A DNA stretch of 64,000 nucleotides from Deinococcus radiopugnans ATCC 19172 (GCF_006335125.1 NZ_VDMO01000004.1:124001-188000); one strand, 5' to 3'; counted from the stretch's first letter, positions 28,452 through 41,922 are shown. The notes: generated from the letters alone by a model not told the origin. Made by a program: numbers and translations.

Positions 28452-28625
28452 CGGGGCAGTGATGGGAGCGAAGGTCACGCGGGAATGGATTGGGCTAGAG
28501 GGGCCAACCCTGTGTCCGCTCCTCCCTGTCGCCATGTTCGCCAGCCCCAACCCTTCAAGCCAGCTTAAGAGGGCTTTGTGGACTGGTTCAAGATGTAAAG
28601 CGGCGCGGGGGCGCACACTCGGGGC

Positions 28626-29663
28626 ATGACTTCCTCTCCCCTGCCCCTCTCAGTGCTGGATCTGGTGCCGATTCCCTCCGGCTCGGACGCCACGGCGGCC
28701 CTGCGCGAATCCCTGCGGCTGGCGCAACACGCCGAAGACCTCGGCTATCACCGCTACTGGGTGGCCGAGCACCACAACATGGGCGCGGTGGCGTCCAGCG
28801 TGCCGCTGGCGGTGCTGGCAGCGGCCTCGCAGGTGACGCGCCGCATTCGCCTGGGTTCGGGCGGCGTGATGCTGCCCAACCACGCGCCACTGGCCGTGGC
28901 TGAGGGCTACCGCCTGCTCTCGGCGCTGGCTCCAGACCGCGTGGATCTGGGCCTGGGCCGCGCCCCCGGCACCGATGGGCGCACCGCGCGGGCGTTGCGG
29001 GGCGCGGCAGGGCCCATGGAAGAACCCTTCGAGCGGCAACTCGCGGAGCTGATCGCCTTCGGCACGGGCCAGTTCCCGGTGGGGCACCCCTTCGCCGGGA
29101 CGGTGGCGGCCCCAGCGGGCGACGGTCTGTTTCCGCCGCTGTGGCTGCTGTCCAGCAGCGGGTACGGCGCGCGTGTCGCGGCCCAGATCGGCGCGGGGCT
29201 GGCCTTCGCGTGGCACATCAACCCCGACACCGCGCAGGCGGCAGCGGCCGCCCAGGCGTACCGCGCTGCGTTCCAGCCGTCTCCCGCCTTCCCAAAACCC
29301 CAGGTGATCGTCGCCGCCAGCGTGATCTGCGCCCCCACCACCGCCGAGGCCGAGGAACTGGCCCTGTCCGCCGGGCTGATGTTCCTGCGCCTGACGCGCG
29401 GCGAGGTGGCCTCGTTTCCCAGCGTGCAGGAGGCCCGCGACTACCCCTACACCCCGCAGGAACGCGCGGTGGCCGAGGCGGCCCGCGCCCGCGCCATCGT
29501 GGGCGACGCCAGGGACGTGGCCACCCGATTGCACCGCCTGGCCGAGCAGACCGGAGCCGACGAACTGATCCTGACCGCCATGACCCACGATCCGGCGGCG
29601 CGGCGGCGCTCCTACACGCTGGTGATGGAGGCGATGCGCGCAGGGGCGGTGGCGGCGGACTGA
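28626..29663 (+). CDS. LLM-class (luciferase-like) flavin-dependent monooxygenase
   Basis: The 345-residue protein has the bacterial-luciferase barrel as in the MsnO8 group: [20 protein letters not shown] at the start, the substrate/flavin segment [31 protein letters not shown], and [11 protein letters not shown]. These enzymes use reduced FMN or F420, but the substrate cannot be told from sequence. It is divergent from the glc genes. Confidence 0.85.
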   Translation: MTSSPLPLSVLDLVPIPSGSDATAALRESLRLAQHAEDLGYHRYWVAEHHNMGAVASSVPLAVLAAASQVTRRIRLGSGGVMLPNHAPLAVAEGYRLLSALAPDRVDLGLGRAPGTDGRTARALRGAAGPMEEPFERQLAELIAFGTGQFPVGHPFAGTVAAPAGDGLFPPLWLLSSSGYGARVAAQIGAGLAFAWHINPDTAQAAAAAQAYRAAFQPSPAFPKPQVIVAASVICAPTTAEAEELALSAGLMFLRLTRGEVASFPSVQEARDYPYTPQERAVAEAARARAIVGDARDVATRLHRLAEQTGADELILTAMTHDPAARRRSYTLVMEAMRAGAVAAD

Positions 29664-29948
29664 AAACACCACCATTCAGGGCGTGGTGACGGCAAGGCGA
29701 CACAGGCCCTCACGCATCATCCGTTTGCCCCCTGGCGGATTATAGAGACCGCCGAATCCACGGCGTGGACCTCATGAAAAGGGATACCCCCAGGTCGGCC
29801 GACGAGGCGTCCTTTCTTTCGGGCGGACGTGATCACCATTAGGTACGGCGCGGCTCATACATTCGCTGTCCGAACCGATATTGAAGTCTCGGCCATTAGA
29901 ACCAGGGGCGGACGTTGACCTCGCCAATTGGTTCGAAGCCTCTTAAAA
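29664..29948. other. Gap without a gene
   Basis: This stretch has lower coding character and no ORF with normal codon use. It contains a short GGCGG/CCGCC hairpin around 29734-29752 and two loosely similar GGCGGACGT blocks (about 29822 and 29909). Nothing else is recognised. Confidence 0.4.
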
Positions 29949-29971
29949 CCCCCTTCTACTGGAGAAGGGGG
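29949..29971 (-). terminator. Terminator of the BON-domain gene
   Basis: The CCCCCTTCT/AGAAGGGGG stem (9 bp) has a 5-base loop. On the minus-strand transcript it is followed by UUUU. Confidence 0.8.
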
Positions 29972-30010
29972 AGCGAGGGTAAGGTCACGCAGGTTGATCA
30001 AGGGGCAAGC

Positions 30011-30979
30011 TCAGCTGGCGTTTGTCCCGGCCTTGTTCTTCTGGCTCGATGACGTCGCGCTGGCCGTCAGGGTGCTGGAGTCGCCGGTCTGGCCGGACCC
30101 GTCATTGCGTTTGACACGGATCTGGTTATGAACGTCCCTGATCCCGCGCACGCCCTCGGCGCAGTCTTCAGCGCGGCGCTTCTGCGAGCGGTCCTGCACC
30201 GTGCCGGTCAGGGTCACCTCTCCATTTTCCACCTTGACTTCAACGTCGCTGGCGTCGACGCCGTGTTCGTCTTCAAGAGCCTCACTGACCATTTCCTTGA
30301 GGCGCTCGTCGCTGCGCTGGTAGCCTTTGGGTCCCTTGCCTCGGTGACTGGTCATTCCGGACCCCATATCGTTGTCCCGGCCATAGCTGCCCATGCTGGA
30401 GCCGCCGCTGTAACTGGGGTTGCCCTGGTAGGGATCACTGTACGCACCTTGGCGCATGCCGGAGCTGTAATCATCGCTGTAGCCGGAGCGGTCCTGGCCC
30501 ATTCCACCGTCTCCACGGCCACCACCCCTGCCGTAGTCCTGGCCGCTCGAGCTGCTGCCGTAGCCCCGGCCGCTGTAACCCTGGTTGCTGATGCCCTGGC
30601 TGTCCCGGTACGCCTCGCCCATGCCACGGGAATCGCGGCCCATACTGCTGTAGCCCTGCCCCCCCATACTCCGGCCCAGGCCGCCATCGTCCTGACGGCC
30701 ATAGCCCTGGCGGTCACGGTCCATCCCGCTGCCGTACTGCCCCGAACCGGACTGACCATATCCGCCCCAGTCAGACGAGCCGCCACGGTCGTAGTTGTCG
30801 CGGCCAAAATTCTCGCGGTCCATCCCACCATACCCGCCGCCTCGCTCCATGCCACGGTGGTCATCCCTGGACGAGAAACGGCCATCGTTACGGTCCCGGT
30901 ACATTCCCTCGGAACGTTCCATGTCGTTTCGATAGAAATCATTGCGGGAATCATAGCGCTCATCACGATTACGGGTCAT
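30011..30979 (-). CDS. Intrinsically disordered Gly/Ser/Tyr/Arg/Asp-rich protein with C-terminal BON domain
   Basis: The ATG at 30979 has AGGAGG eight bases upstream, giving 322 residues. Residues 1-215 are low-complexity, built from short R-D, G-Y, G-G and S-S-G units with almost no hydrophobic residues and charge of both signs. Residues about 225-295 form a BON domain (DERLKEMVSEALEDEHGV, VEVKVENGEVTLTGTVQDRS, VRGIRDVHNQIRVK). BON domains bind membranes or polysaccharide in OsmY-like proteins. No signal peptide is present, so the protein is probably cytosolic or surface-associated by another route. The BON call is firm; a condensate or desiccation role is only inference. Confidence 0.82.
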   Translation of the reverse strand: MTRNRDERYDSRNDFYRNDMERSEGMYRDRNDGRFSSRDDHRGMERGGGYGGMDRENFGRDNYDRGGSSDWGGYGQSGSGQYGSGMDRDRQGYGRQDDGGLGRSMGGQGYSSMGRDSRGMGEAYRDSQGISNQGYSGRGYGSSSSGQDYGRGGGRGDGGMGQDRSGYSDDYSSGMRQGAYSDPYQGNPSYSGGSSMGSYGRDNDMGSGMTSHRGKGPKGYQRSDERLKEMVSEALEDEHGVDASDVEVKVENGEVTLTGTVQDRSQKRRAEDCAEGVRGIRDVHNQIRVKRNDGSGQTGDSSTLTASATSSSQKNKAGTNAS

Positions 30980-31067
30980 TCCGACCTCCTGTGAATGAAT
31001 GGTAGAAAAGCGGCACCCAGAACCTCCAGATGCAGCTTTTTCTACAGGTTTCGTACTGCTGACCTTA

Positions 31068-31370
31068 CCCAATGACCCGCTTAAATAGATGACTTTTGTT
31101 TTAAGGGGCCACCATTCAGAACTAATGAAGCTTCAGTGCTGTCTTCATTTCACAGATTTTTTATCATCTTATGTTTTGGGATGCCCTCAGAGGCTGACAA
31201 GAACACATTTGAAGTTTGTGGTGTCGACTCTGGAATGGGCAGCATGTCTGGGTGAACCGGCAAGGCTACCCCAGTGACGCAGATGACGACACGTACCTGT
31301 TCTTGCTCCCGTATCTCGTGCTCAGCCCTCAAGATGCCAGACAGCGGAAATACTCGATTCGGAACGTAAG
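31068..31370. other. Gap without a convincing gene
   Basis: Lower-GC stretch with short chance ORFs on both strands (62 and 60 codons), poor codon use and no ribosome sites. The segment just after it carries a possible oxidase fragment. Confidence 0.4.
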
Positions 31371-31454
31371 GTGATCGGCACGCGCTACAGCTTCACGGCG
31401 TTCCTGTTCTTCCTGATTGGCGGGTTGTCGGGCGTGACACTCCCGCTGATTTGT
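31371..31454 (+). pseudogene. Possible fragment of heme-copper oxidase subunit I (first transmembrane helix)
   Basis: Frame +, from [22 protein letters not shown], preceded by DSERK. The pattern I-G-x-x-Y-x-x-T-A-F-x-F-F-x-I-G-G is that of helix I in cytochrome oxidase subunit I. The match ends abruptly and no further helices follow, so it is a decayed remnant if real. It lies just beside the tRNA operon terminator. Confidence 0.35.
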
Positions 31455-31477
31455 TTTCCCAGGAACAACAAACGAAA

Positions 31478-31500
31478 AAACACCGCTCTAGACGGTGTTT
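31478..31500 (-). terminator. Terminator of the tRNA operon
   Basis: The AAACACCG/CGGTGTTT stem has a 7-base loop. The minus-strand transcript continues into a run of U. Confidence 0.85.
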
Positions 31501-31505
31501 CTTTT

Positions 31506-31580
31506 TGGTGGGCGGTATAGGACTTGAACCTACGACCTCTCGCGTGTGAAGCGAATGCTCTACCACTGAGCTAACCGCCC
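31506..31580 (-). tRNA. tRNA-Val (anticodon CAC)
   Basis: The cloverleaf reads 5' GGGCGGT on the minus strand, with D-stem GCTC/GAGC, anticodon loop TTCACAC, T-arm GGTTCAAGTCC and acceptor ACCGCCC. Discriminator A and a genome-encoded CCA (31506-31508) follow. Confidence 0.93.
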
Positions 31581-31605
31581 GAAACTGTTGAACGTGGTCC
31601 ATCTG

Positions 31606-31681
<76 letters not shown>

Positions 31682-31741
31682 GCAGCCTCCGGCACTTTCC
31701 TTCCAAAACGCCACAGCGCGGCGGGTCTTCAGGCGAGGGGA

Positions 31742-31770
31742 AGTGTAGCAACGGTCCCCGTGCTTGTCAA
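31742..31770 (-). promoter_or_regulatory. Promoter of the tRNA operon
   Basis: Consensus -35 TTGACA (31765-31770), 17-bp spacer, -10 TACACT (31742-31747), on the minus strand about 60 bases before the first tRNA. Confidence 0.8.
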
Positions 31771-31794
31771 ATCCAGACGGCCCCGCAGACGGAG

Positions 31795-32442
31795 CTAGGC
31801 TGGGCGGTCCTCGGTCACGAGTTCGCGCAGACGCTCGATCAGGGGACGCAGCCGCTCACGCCGCAGCTTCAGGGCCGCGCGGTTGACGATCAGACGGGCG
31901 CTGGACTCGAACAGCACCTCCTTTTCCTCCAGATTGTTGGCCCGCAAGGTGCTGCCGGTCTGTACCAGATCGATCACCGCCTCGGCCAGCCCGGTCAGGG
32001 CCGCCAGTTCGATGTTGCCGCTGAGCTTGACCACTTCGGCAGGGATGCCGCGCGCATTCAGGTACGCGCGGGCGGCGCGCGGATATTTGGTGCCCACCCG
32101 CACGATGGGCGCCGTGGCCCCCACCTCGCGGATCAGCGACAGGCGGCACTGCGCGAACCGCAGGTCGACGGGTTCGTACACCTCGCGCCCGGACTCGATC
32201 AGCACGTCCTTGCCCACGATGCCCGCATCGGCCACACCCAGATCGACGTATACGGGGACGTCCTGATTGCGCAGTTCCAGCACGGTCACGCCAGGGAATT
32301 CGTGACGCAGGGCGCGGGACTTCTCGGGCAGGGTCAGCGGCAGGCCAGCCTGCGAGAGCAGCGCGATGGCCTCTTCCAGAATGCGGCCCTTGGGCAGCGC
32401 CAGCGTCAGGTGATCGGGGGCACGCAGGGGCGCGGGGGTCAT
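31795..32442 (-). CDS. hisG: ATP phosphoribosyltransferase, short form
   Basis: HisG catalyses the first step of histidine synthesis, joining ATP and PRPP. The 215 residues correspond to the short form, which needs HisZ for activity and feedback. Motifs: [26 protein letters not shown] and the PRPP loop [14 protein letters not shown]. The ATG at 32442 overlaps the stop of hisZ (ATGA); the longer frame upstream is only the hisZ reading region. Confidence 0.95.
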   Translation of the reverse strand: MTPAPLRAPDHLTLALPKGRILEEAIALLSQAGLPLTLPEKSRALRHEFPGVTVLELRNQDVPVYVDLGVADAGIVGKDVLIESGREVYEPVDLRFAQCRLSLIREVGATAPIVRVGTKYPRAARAYLNARGIPAEVVKLSGNIELAALTGLAEAVIDLVQTGSTLRANNLEEKEVLFESSARLIVNRAALKLRRERLRPLIERLRELVTEDRPA

Positions 32443-33599
32443 GCCTGCACCTGCGGCTCGAACAGCCCGGAGCCCCGCGCCCAGCGGCGAATGCCGCGCG
32501 CCGCGCTGTAGCGCCGCAGTTCGGCCTGATCGTCCGTCCAGGCCAGTTCGGCGCACAGGCCCTGGCCGCGCGCCAGTTCGGCCCCGGCAGCGTCCAGGGC
32601 CAGCACCACCTCCGGCTGGGGGGGCAACTGGGGCGCCGCGGCGCGCAGCAGGCGCTCCAGGCCCATGGCGAAGCCCGCGCCGGGCAGGCCCCCATCTGAA
32701 CCGCTGTCCAGCGTGTAGCGGCCCCCGCCCAGCACCGGCTGGTTCAGGCCCGCCGCGTAGGCCCGGAAGGTCAGGCCGGTGTAGTAGTCGTAACGGCGGC
32801 TGGCCCCCAGGTCATACAGCAGCGGGCCGCCGTACAGCGCCGCAACCTCGCGCAGGTGCGCCACCGCCGCCCGCGCCCGCGTGCCCTGCGCCAGCCGCGC
32901 GGCGGCGTCCAGCACCTCCGCGCCGCCGTACAGATCGGTCAGGGCGTGCAGGGTGCGCGTGACCCCGCCCGACAGCCCATGCTGGCGCGACAGGAGATCG
33001 ATGTCCGCCCCGCTCTTGCGGTCGACCGCGCCGTGCAGCGCCTGACGGGCCGGGCCGTGCAGCGCCGCGTCCTCCAGCACGGCGTCCACGAAACCGGGAA
33101 AGCCCACTTCCAGCTCGGCGGCCACCGAGACCTCGGCCAGCGCCGCCGCCGCCAGCTGCAGCAGCTCGGCGTCGGCACGGGCGCCCAGGGTGCCGATCAG
33201 TTCCACGCCGGTCTGCCCGAACTCGCGCAGGCGCCCCAGTTCGCTGGTCAGGGCGCGCAGCCACAGCCGGCCGCTGTAGTGCAGCCGCAGCGGAAACGGC
33301 CCGTCCGCGAACTGGGCGCGCACCAGCCGCCCGATGGCGGTGGTGAACTCGCTGCGCAGGGCCAGCACCTGCCCGCCCGAATCGATCAGCTTGAAGGCGC
33401 GGGCGTCCTGCGGGTGGCGGGCGTCGGCGTATTCCAGCGCCGGCACCTCCACGCCCCGGTAGCCCCAGCTGCCGAACAGATGGGACAGCCGGGCGCGCAG
33501 GGCCTCGCGCTGCTCCCAGTCGGGCGGCAGCACGTCGCGCGTGCCCTCGGGAATGGAGGCGGACGGCAGGGCAGACAGGGGACGGGCGGGCGAACTCAC
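32439..33599 (-). CDS. hisZ: ATP phosphoribosyltransferase regulatory subunit
   Basis: HisZ is a histidyl-tRNA-synthetase paralogue that forms an octamer with short HisG and carries histidine inhibition. The GTG at 33599 (TACAAT seven bases before) gives 386 residues. Class II synthetase features remain: [33 protein letters not shown] (motif-2 region) and [13 protein letters not shown]. No anticodon-binding domain is obvious. It is the first gene of hisZ-hisG. Confidence 0.92.
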   Translation of the reverse strand: MSSPARPLSALPSASIPEGTRDVLPPDWEQREALRARLSHLFGSWGYRGVEVPALEYADARHPQDARAFKLIDSGGQVLALRSEFTTAIGRLVRAQFADGPFPLRLHYSGRLWLRALTSELGRLREFGQTGVELIGTLGARADAELLQLAAAALAEVSVAAELEVGFPGFVDAVLEDAALHGPARQALHGAVDRKSGADIDLLSRQHGLSGGVTRTLHALTDLYGGAEVLDAAARLAQGTRARAAVAHLREVAALYGGPLLYDLGASRRYDYYTGLTFRAYAAGLNQPVLGGGRYTLDSGSDGGLPGAGFAMGLERLLRAAAPQLPPQPEVVLALDAAGAELARGQGLCAELAWTDDQAELRRYSAARGIRRWARGSGLFEPQVQA

Positions 33600-33606
33600 G
33601 CCGGGC

Positions 33607-33612
33607 ATTGTA
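33607..33612 (-). promoter_or_regulatory. Leaderless -10 box (TACAAT) of hisZ
   Basis: A seven-base gap leads to the GTG at 33599. An ATG overlapping the box itself cannot be the start of this transcript. Confidence 0.55.
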
Positions 33613-33753
33613 GGGGCTGGGCGGCGGCGGCGGGGTCAGGTGTCTGGCCGTCTTCCCCGCCCCCTGGACTGCACTGGCCCTTTCGTGCTGACCCTTCTCT
33701 GCTGGCCCTCCCCCATCCCCGCACCCCTACCGCAGCGCCGTGCTGCCGCCCGC

Positions 33754-33759
33754 TATACT
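33754..33759 (+). promoter_or_regulatory. Leaderless -10 box (TATACT)
   Basis: A seven-base gap leads to the ATG at 33767 of the Ig-like lipoprotein. Confidence 0.55.
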
Positions 33760-33766
33760 CGGGGCC

Positions 33767-34348
33767 ATGCGCCGCCGTCCGTCCTTTCCACCTGCCGCAG
33801 CGCTGCTCCTCGCCCCTGGGCTGCTCCTGAGCGGCTGCGCCCGCACCACCGACACCTTCAAGCCGCGCATCAGCATCAGCAGCGCGGTGGGCGTCAGCCG
33901 CGAGAAGTCGGTGCTGGTCGACGGGTACGCGCTGGACGACACCGGGGTCACGCAGATCACGGTGGACGGCAAACCCATTCCGATCCTGCCCGGCAGCCGC
34001 AAGCTGGCACGCTTTCAGTTCAAGACGCTGATCGAGGGCACCCAGGGCAAGTACACCATCGCGGCGCGCGACGCGGCGGGCAACGAATCCACGCTGGTGC
34101 TGCCGATCAGCGTGGACACGGTCAAACCCACCATTCAGGTCACGCGCTTCGAGAAGAGCGGCAATACCATCCGGGTCTCGGGCGTGGCAGGGGACGAGGG
34201 CGGCGTGGCGCAGGTGCTGGTGGACGGCAACCGCCTGAACATCACCCCCGGCCCGCGCGTGGAGTTCTTCGCCGAGACCACCGGCATCTGGGCCGATATC
34301 GTGGTGATCGACACGGCCGGCAATCAGGCGACGTTACGCGCCCGCTAG
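33767..34348 (+). CDS. Lipoprotein with two Ig-like/cadherin-like repeats
   Basis: The ATG at 33767 (TATACT box seven bases before) gives 193 residues with lipobox LLSGC. The mature part has two similar beta-sandwich-like units: VDGYALDDTGVTQITVDGKPI and VSGVAGDEGGVAQVLVDGNRL, each followed by a turn-rich stretch that ends in a DxAGN motif (ARDAAGNESTL and IDTAGNQATL). Such repeats are common in cell-surface adhesion or scaffolding proteins. No specific family is recognised. The next gene begins eight bases later. Confidence 0.7.
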   Translation: MRRRPSFPPAAALLLAPGLLLSGCARTTDTFKPRISISSAVGVSREKSVLVDGYALDDTGVTQITVDGKPIPILPGSRKLARFQFKTLIEGTQGKYTIAARDAAGNESTLVLPISVDTVKPTIQVTRFEKSGNTIRVSGVAGDEGGVAQVLVDGNRLNITPGPRVEFFAETTGIWADIVVIDTAGNQATLRAR

Positions 34349-34355
34349 CCGCCAC

Positions 34356-34982
34356 ATGACCGCCTCTGCGCCGCTGGCGGGTCTGGTGCGTTCCTCGCGG
34401 GCCGGGCGGCTGGCCCTGCTGCTGACCGGCCTGTTCCTGTACGGCCTGAGTCTGCGCCTGATGCTCGACGCCCGCGTGGGCGTGGCCCCCTGGGAGGTGC
34501 TGCACGTGGGCGTGACCCGCCACCTGCCGCTGACAGTGGGGCTGGTCAGCATCCTGACCGGCGTCATGATCGTGGCCTTCACGGCCCTGCGCCTGCGCGA
34601 GCGCATCGGCCTGGGCACGGTGCTGAACGTGGTGCTGATCGGCGTGTTTCTGGACGTGCTGGCCCCGCTGATCCCGAGCCCCGAGGCGCTGGGCTGGCGC
34701 TGGGCACAGTTTCTGCTGGGGGTGGGCCTGCTGGGCTTCGCCACCGGGGCCTACGTGGCGGCGGGCCTGGGCGCCGGCCCCCGCGACGGCCTGACGCTGG
34801 CGCTGCGCCGCGTGACCGGCTGGCCGGTGCCGCGCATCCGCAGCGGCGTGGAACTGCTGGTCTTGCTGCTCGGCTGGGCGCTGGGCGGGCCGCTGGGCTG
34901 GGGCACGCTGGTCTTTGCGGTGACGGTGGGGCCGGCGATGGGCTGGGGACTGGCTCTGTTCGGGGTGGGCAAGAAGCCCTGA
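34356..34982 (+). CDS. YczE/YitT-like integral membrane protein
   Basis: The 208-residue protein has five to six transmembrane segments, with LALLLTGLFLYGLSLRLML at the start, the family signature VGVAPWEVLHVGV and a second copy-like element GLGAGPRDGLTLALRR, both typical of YczE/YyaS proteins. The function of the family is unknown; transport has been suggested. It follows the Ig-like lipoprotein closely. Confidence 0.8.
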   Translation: MTASAPLAGLVRSSRAGRLALLLTGLFLYGLSLRLMLDARVGVAPWEVLHVGVTRHLPLTVGLVSILTGVMIVAFTALRLRERIGLGTVLNVVLIGVFLDVLAPLIPSPEALGWRWAQFLLGVGLLGFATGAYVAAGLGAGPRDGLTLALRRVTGWPVPRIRSGVELLVLLLGWALGGPLGWGTLVFAVTVGPAMGWGLALFGVGKKP

Positions 34983-35001
34983 AGCAGGTTGCCCCGGACA
35001 G

Positions 35002-36021
35002 CTACCTTGCCGGAACGCTCAGCAGGCCGCCCTCGGCCCTGGTCAGGGCGCCGCCCACGAACTCCCCCATGCCCGAAGCGGTGATGACCTGCCCGTTCAT
35101 GGTGCCCGCGCCGCTCACCGGCCCCTCCCAGTACGCCACCGAGGTGGTCTTGCTCAGCAGTTCCTGATCGTCGCGCAGGGAACCGAGTTCCAGCGCCAGA
35201 TTCTCGCCGCTCACCGTCCAGCCCAGGGTGTACTCGCGGCCACTGGGGCTGGTCCACACGCGGCCCGGCGTCATGGTCAGATTCCTGACCTGCCGCGCCA
35301 CCCCCTCCGGACTGACGTGCGAGCCGGTCACCTGCACCACCTCATTCCGGGCGTTCCGGACCCGGTACAGCATCAGGTCCGAGCCGTCCGAGAGGTGCAG
35401 GCCGAACCAGTCCCACCGTGCCGCCGCGCCGGGCTGCTGATCGCCCCACTGGTGATCGAGCCACACCTGCCCACGCGCCTGCCGCGTTTCCTCGCCCACC
35501 TGAACCGTGCCGTCCACGTCCAGCCGGGTCACGCTCTGGTAGTACATGCGCCCGGTCTCGGCCGTTCCCGAGTAGCCGGGCGGGTGAACCACCGGATTGC
35601 GGGTGGGCGTCAGCGTCAGGTTCAGCGGTCCCGCCGACAGCCCAAAAGGGGCGTCGTCTCCAGCCTGTTGCGCCAGCTTCCAGTCTCCCTGCGAGACCCT
35701 GAGCGGCGGAAAGCCAAAGGTCGCCGTCTGATTGCCGTTTTCCACGAAATACAGCTTGTCGTTCCTCAGATCAGTGATGGCCACATGCGAAGCGTGGTAC
35801 AGCACGCCCCGGTAATTCACCTTGAACTGGGCCCAGTGAAAGGCCAGCCCGGCCTCCGGCAGCACCCCGGACACATACCACCACTCGGTTCCAGCATTCC
35901 TGGCTCCCAGATCGTTCGCCACCGGCATCTGCGCCGGATCGAAAGCCAGCGGCGCAGGGACGCAGGCGGTCAGCAGGGTGCCGCTGACCATCAGCGCGGC
36001 GGCGAGACGCAGCTTGTCCAT
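35002..36021 (-). CDS. CrtC/AttH lipocalin-like lipoprotein
   Basis: The 339-residue protein has lipobox LLTAC (Cys about 20) and then the twin lipocalin-like domains of the CrtC/AttH family: NAGTEWWYVSGVLP (about 43-56), ARGQVWLDHQWGDQQ (about 183) and a C-terminal strand with SVAYWEGPVSGAGTMNG. CrtC is a carotenoid 1,2-hydratase, while AttH-type members are general exported lipid-binding proteins. The lipoprotein signal favours the second group. A TAGGAT box five bases before the ATG is consistent with leaderless expression. Confidence 0.8.
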   Translation of the reverse strand: MDKLRLAAALMVSGTLLTACVPAPLAFDPAQMPVANDLGARNAGTEWWYVSGVLPEAGLAFHWAQFKVNYRGVLYHASHVAITDLRNDKLYFVENGNQTATFGFPPLRVSQGDWKLAQQAGDDAPFGLSAGPLNLTLTPTRNPVVHPPGYSGTAETGRMYYQSVTRLDVDGTVQVGEETRQARGQVWLDHQWGDQQPGAAARWDWFGLHLSDGSDLMLYRVRNARNEVVQVTGSHVSPEGVARQVRNLTMTPGRVWTSPSGREYTLGWTVSGENLALELGSLRDDQELLSKTTSVAYWEGPVSGAGTMNGQVITASGMGEFVGGALTRAEGGLLSVPAR

Positions 36022-36070
36022 GCTGCATCCTAGGCGCCCACGTCCACTCAGACTTCAGGCCTTGATGCAA

Positions 36071-36106
36071 AGTCGAGAGCCGGGGAACATCTCCCGGCCC
36101 TCGACT
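36071..36106 (-). terminator. Terminator at the end of the liv operon
   Basis: The stem AGTCGAG...GCCGGG with its complement (13 of 14 pairs) has an 8-base loop. On the minus strand it runs into UUUGC. Confidence 0.65.
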
Positions 36107-36142
36107 CTTGACTTGCACGTTTGTTCTGCCGTTCTGCAGAGC

Positions 36143-36910
36143 CTACTCGTCGCCCAGGTACGCCTTGCGCACCGTCTCGTCCTTGGCGATGTCGCTGGCC
36201 TTGCCGCTCAGTTTCATCTCGCCGGTTTGCAGCACGTAGGCGCGGTGCGCGATCGCCAGGGCCATGTTGGCGTTCTGTTCCACCAGCAGCACGGTGGTGT
36301 TGTGCTCGCGGTTCAGCTTGACGATGATGTCGAAGATCGCCTCCACGAACAGCGGCGACAACCCCATGCTCGGCTCGTCCAGCAGCAGCAGCCGGGGATT
36401 GACCATCAGCGCGCGGGCAATCGCAAGCATCTGCTGCTCACCGCCCGACATGGTCCCGCCCAGCTGGTTCTCGCGTTCCTTCAGGCGGGGGAAGTAGGCA
36501 AAACCCTCCTGCACGCGCTCCTCGATCAGCTTCCTGTCGGTGATGGTGTAGGCACCGACCTCCAGATTCTCGCGCACAGTCAGCTGCGGGAAAATCCGGC
36601 GGCCCTCCGGCACGTGGCTCATGCCCATCTGCATGGTCTGGTGCGCGGGCTTGCCGGCGATGTCCTGGCCCAGGTAGGTCAGGGTGCCGACTCTGGGCTT
36701 CATCATGCCGCTGACCGTGCGCAGGGTGGTGGTCTTGCCAGCCCCGTTGCCGCCGATCAGCGCCACGATCTCGCCCTCGTAGGCCTTGAGGGTGATTCCC
36801 TTGAGCGCGTGGATGTGGTCGTAGTACGAGTGGATGTCGTTCAGTTCCAGCATGGCCGAACCCGTGGTGCTGGGCGCAGTGGGCTGCGGTGGGACAGTGG
36901 ACTGGGTCAT
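36143..36910 (-). CDS. livF: Branched-chain amino acid ABC transporter ATP-binding protein
   Basis: One of the two ATPases of the Liv importer. The 255 residues start with a Pro/Thr-rich 19-residue extension, followed by an ABC domain: Walker A GGNGAGKTT, signature TMSGGEQQML, Walker B LLLLDEPSMG and switch His in VLLVEQNA. The start overlaps the end of livG (ATGA). Last gene of the operon. Confidence 0.94.
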   Translation of the reverse strand: MTQSTVPPQPTAPSTTGSAMLELNDIHSYYDHIHALKGITLKAYEGEIVALIGGNGAGKTTTLRTVSGMMKPRVGTLTYLGQDIAGKPAHQTMQMGMSHVPEGRRIFPQLTVRENLEVGAYTITDRKLIEERVQEGFAYFPRLKERENQLGGTMSGGEQQMLAIARALMVNPRLLLLDEPSMGLSPLFVEAIFDIIVKLNREHNTTVLLVEQNANMALAIAHRAYVLQTGEMKLSGKASDIAKDETVRKAYLGDE

Positions 36911-37754
36911 CTGGGCGCTTCCTCCTTGCCGTATTCCCCGGCGGCGGCCCCGCGGCCGAGGTACGCCTCCATCACGGCGGGGTCGTTGCGGACCTGGTGC
37001 GGCAGGCCCTCGCTGATCTTGGTGCCGTAGTCCAGCACGGTGATGTACTCGCTGAGGGTCATGACCAGCCGCATGTCGTGTTCGATCAGGCAGATGGTCA
37101 CGCCCAGCTCGTCACGGATGCGGCGGATCAGGGCTTTGAGGTCCTCGGTCTCGCGGGGGTTCATGCCGGCGGCCGGCTCGTCCAGCAGGATCAGCTTGGG
37201 CGTCGTCGCCAGCGCGCGGGCGATTTCCAGCTTGCGCTGATCGCCGTAGGGCAAGTTGGTGGCGATCTCGTTGCGCCACTGGCTCAGGCCCACGAAGTCC
37301 AGCATGATGCGGGCGGCCTCGCGCGCCTCGTGCTCGGACTCGTGAAAGCGGCGGGTGCGCAGCACGGCGTCCACGAAGGTGCTTTTCAGGCGGGAATTGC
37401 GCCCCACCATGATGTTTTCCTCGCTGGTCATGCTGGAAAACAGCCGGATGTTCTGGAAGGTGCGGGCGATGCCGGCCTCCGTGACCTGATCGGGCCGCAA
37501 CCCCACCAGCTCGCGCCCGGCCAGCTTGATGCTGCCGCGCGTGGGCGCGTAGATGCCGGTGATCATGTTGAAGAAGGTGGTCTTGCCCGCGCCGTTGGGG
37601 CCGATCACGCTGACGATGCTGCGCTCCGGAACGTGCAGGGTCACCGCGTTCACGGCGGTCAGGCCGCCGAATTCCTTGGTCAGCGCGTCCACTTCCAGAA
37701 TGCTGTTGCCGCTGCTGGCCGGGGTCACCGGGCCAGGATGGACCGTGGTCTTGA

Positions 37755-37758
<4 letters not shown>
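36907..37758 (-). CDS. livG: Branched-chain amino acid ABC transporter ATP-binding protein
   Basis: The second ATPase, 283 residues: Walker A IGPNGAGKTTFFN, degenerate signature NLPYGDQRKLEIARAL (typical of LivG, which lacks the canonical LSGGQ), and Walker B LILLDEPAAGM. The C-terminal Liv-specific tail (YLGRGAA) is present. It overlaps both livF and livM by four bases. Confidence 0.94.
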
Positions 37759-40402
<2,644 letters not shown>

Positions 40403-40548
40403 AGAAATCAGCTCCTTTCAATGAATGAAGGGGGGACGGTGGGACTTCAAAAACAGCGGGGACGGTGAAATCAGCGGCATTCTACTCTTGGGGCGTGGGG
40501 GGAGAGGTGGAATCACTTCCAAGCGCTTCCCGACAGTGTCCCGCGTCT

Positions 40549-40582
40549 TAAAAAAAAGGGGCCAGGCACGCAGCCCGGCCCC
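40549..40582 (-). terminator. Intergenic terminator between livK and livH
   Basis: The GGGGCC/GGCCCC stem (extended by further pairs) is followed on the minus strand by a nine-base T-run (40549-40557). It lies inside the operon, just after livK. Confidence 0.85.
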
Positions 40583-40603
40583 ACGGTGACTCAAAGACCA
40601 GCG

Positions 40604-41761
<1,158 letters not shown>

Positions 41762-41827
41762 AATTCCTCCGAATATGAATGCGCCGCAGACCCTGGGGCC
41801 TGGGTGCGCTGTGGTTGCGATAGCGAG

Positions 41828-41856
41828 ATTCTAGGGACGAGTTAAGGTGAAGTCAA
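41828..41856 (-). promoter_or_regulatory. Promoter of livK
   Basis: -35 TTGACT (41851-41856) and -10 TAGAAT (41828-41833) are separated by 17 bp on the minus strand, leaving a leader of about 60 bases. Confidence 0.7.
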
Positions 41857-41922
41857 TGCGCCGCTCATCTGGCCTTTGGAACTCCAGCATGAAGAATGGG
41901 CTGTAGAAGAAGAATTATTGCC

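Noticed and set aside
31089..31332. Two short ORFs (62 and 60 codons) in the gap before the tRNA operon
   Set aside because: Poor codon use, no ribosome site, overlapping each other in opposite directions.
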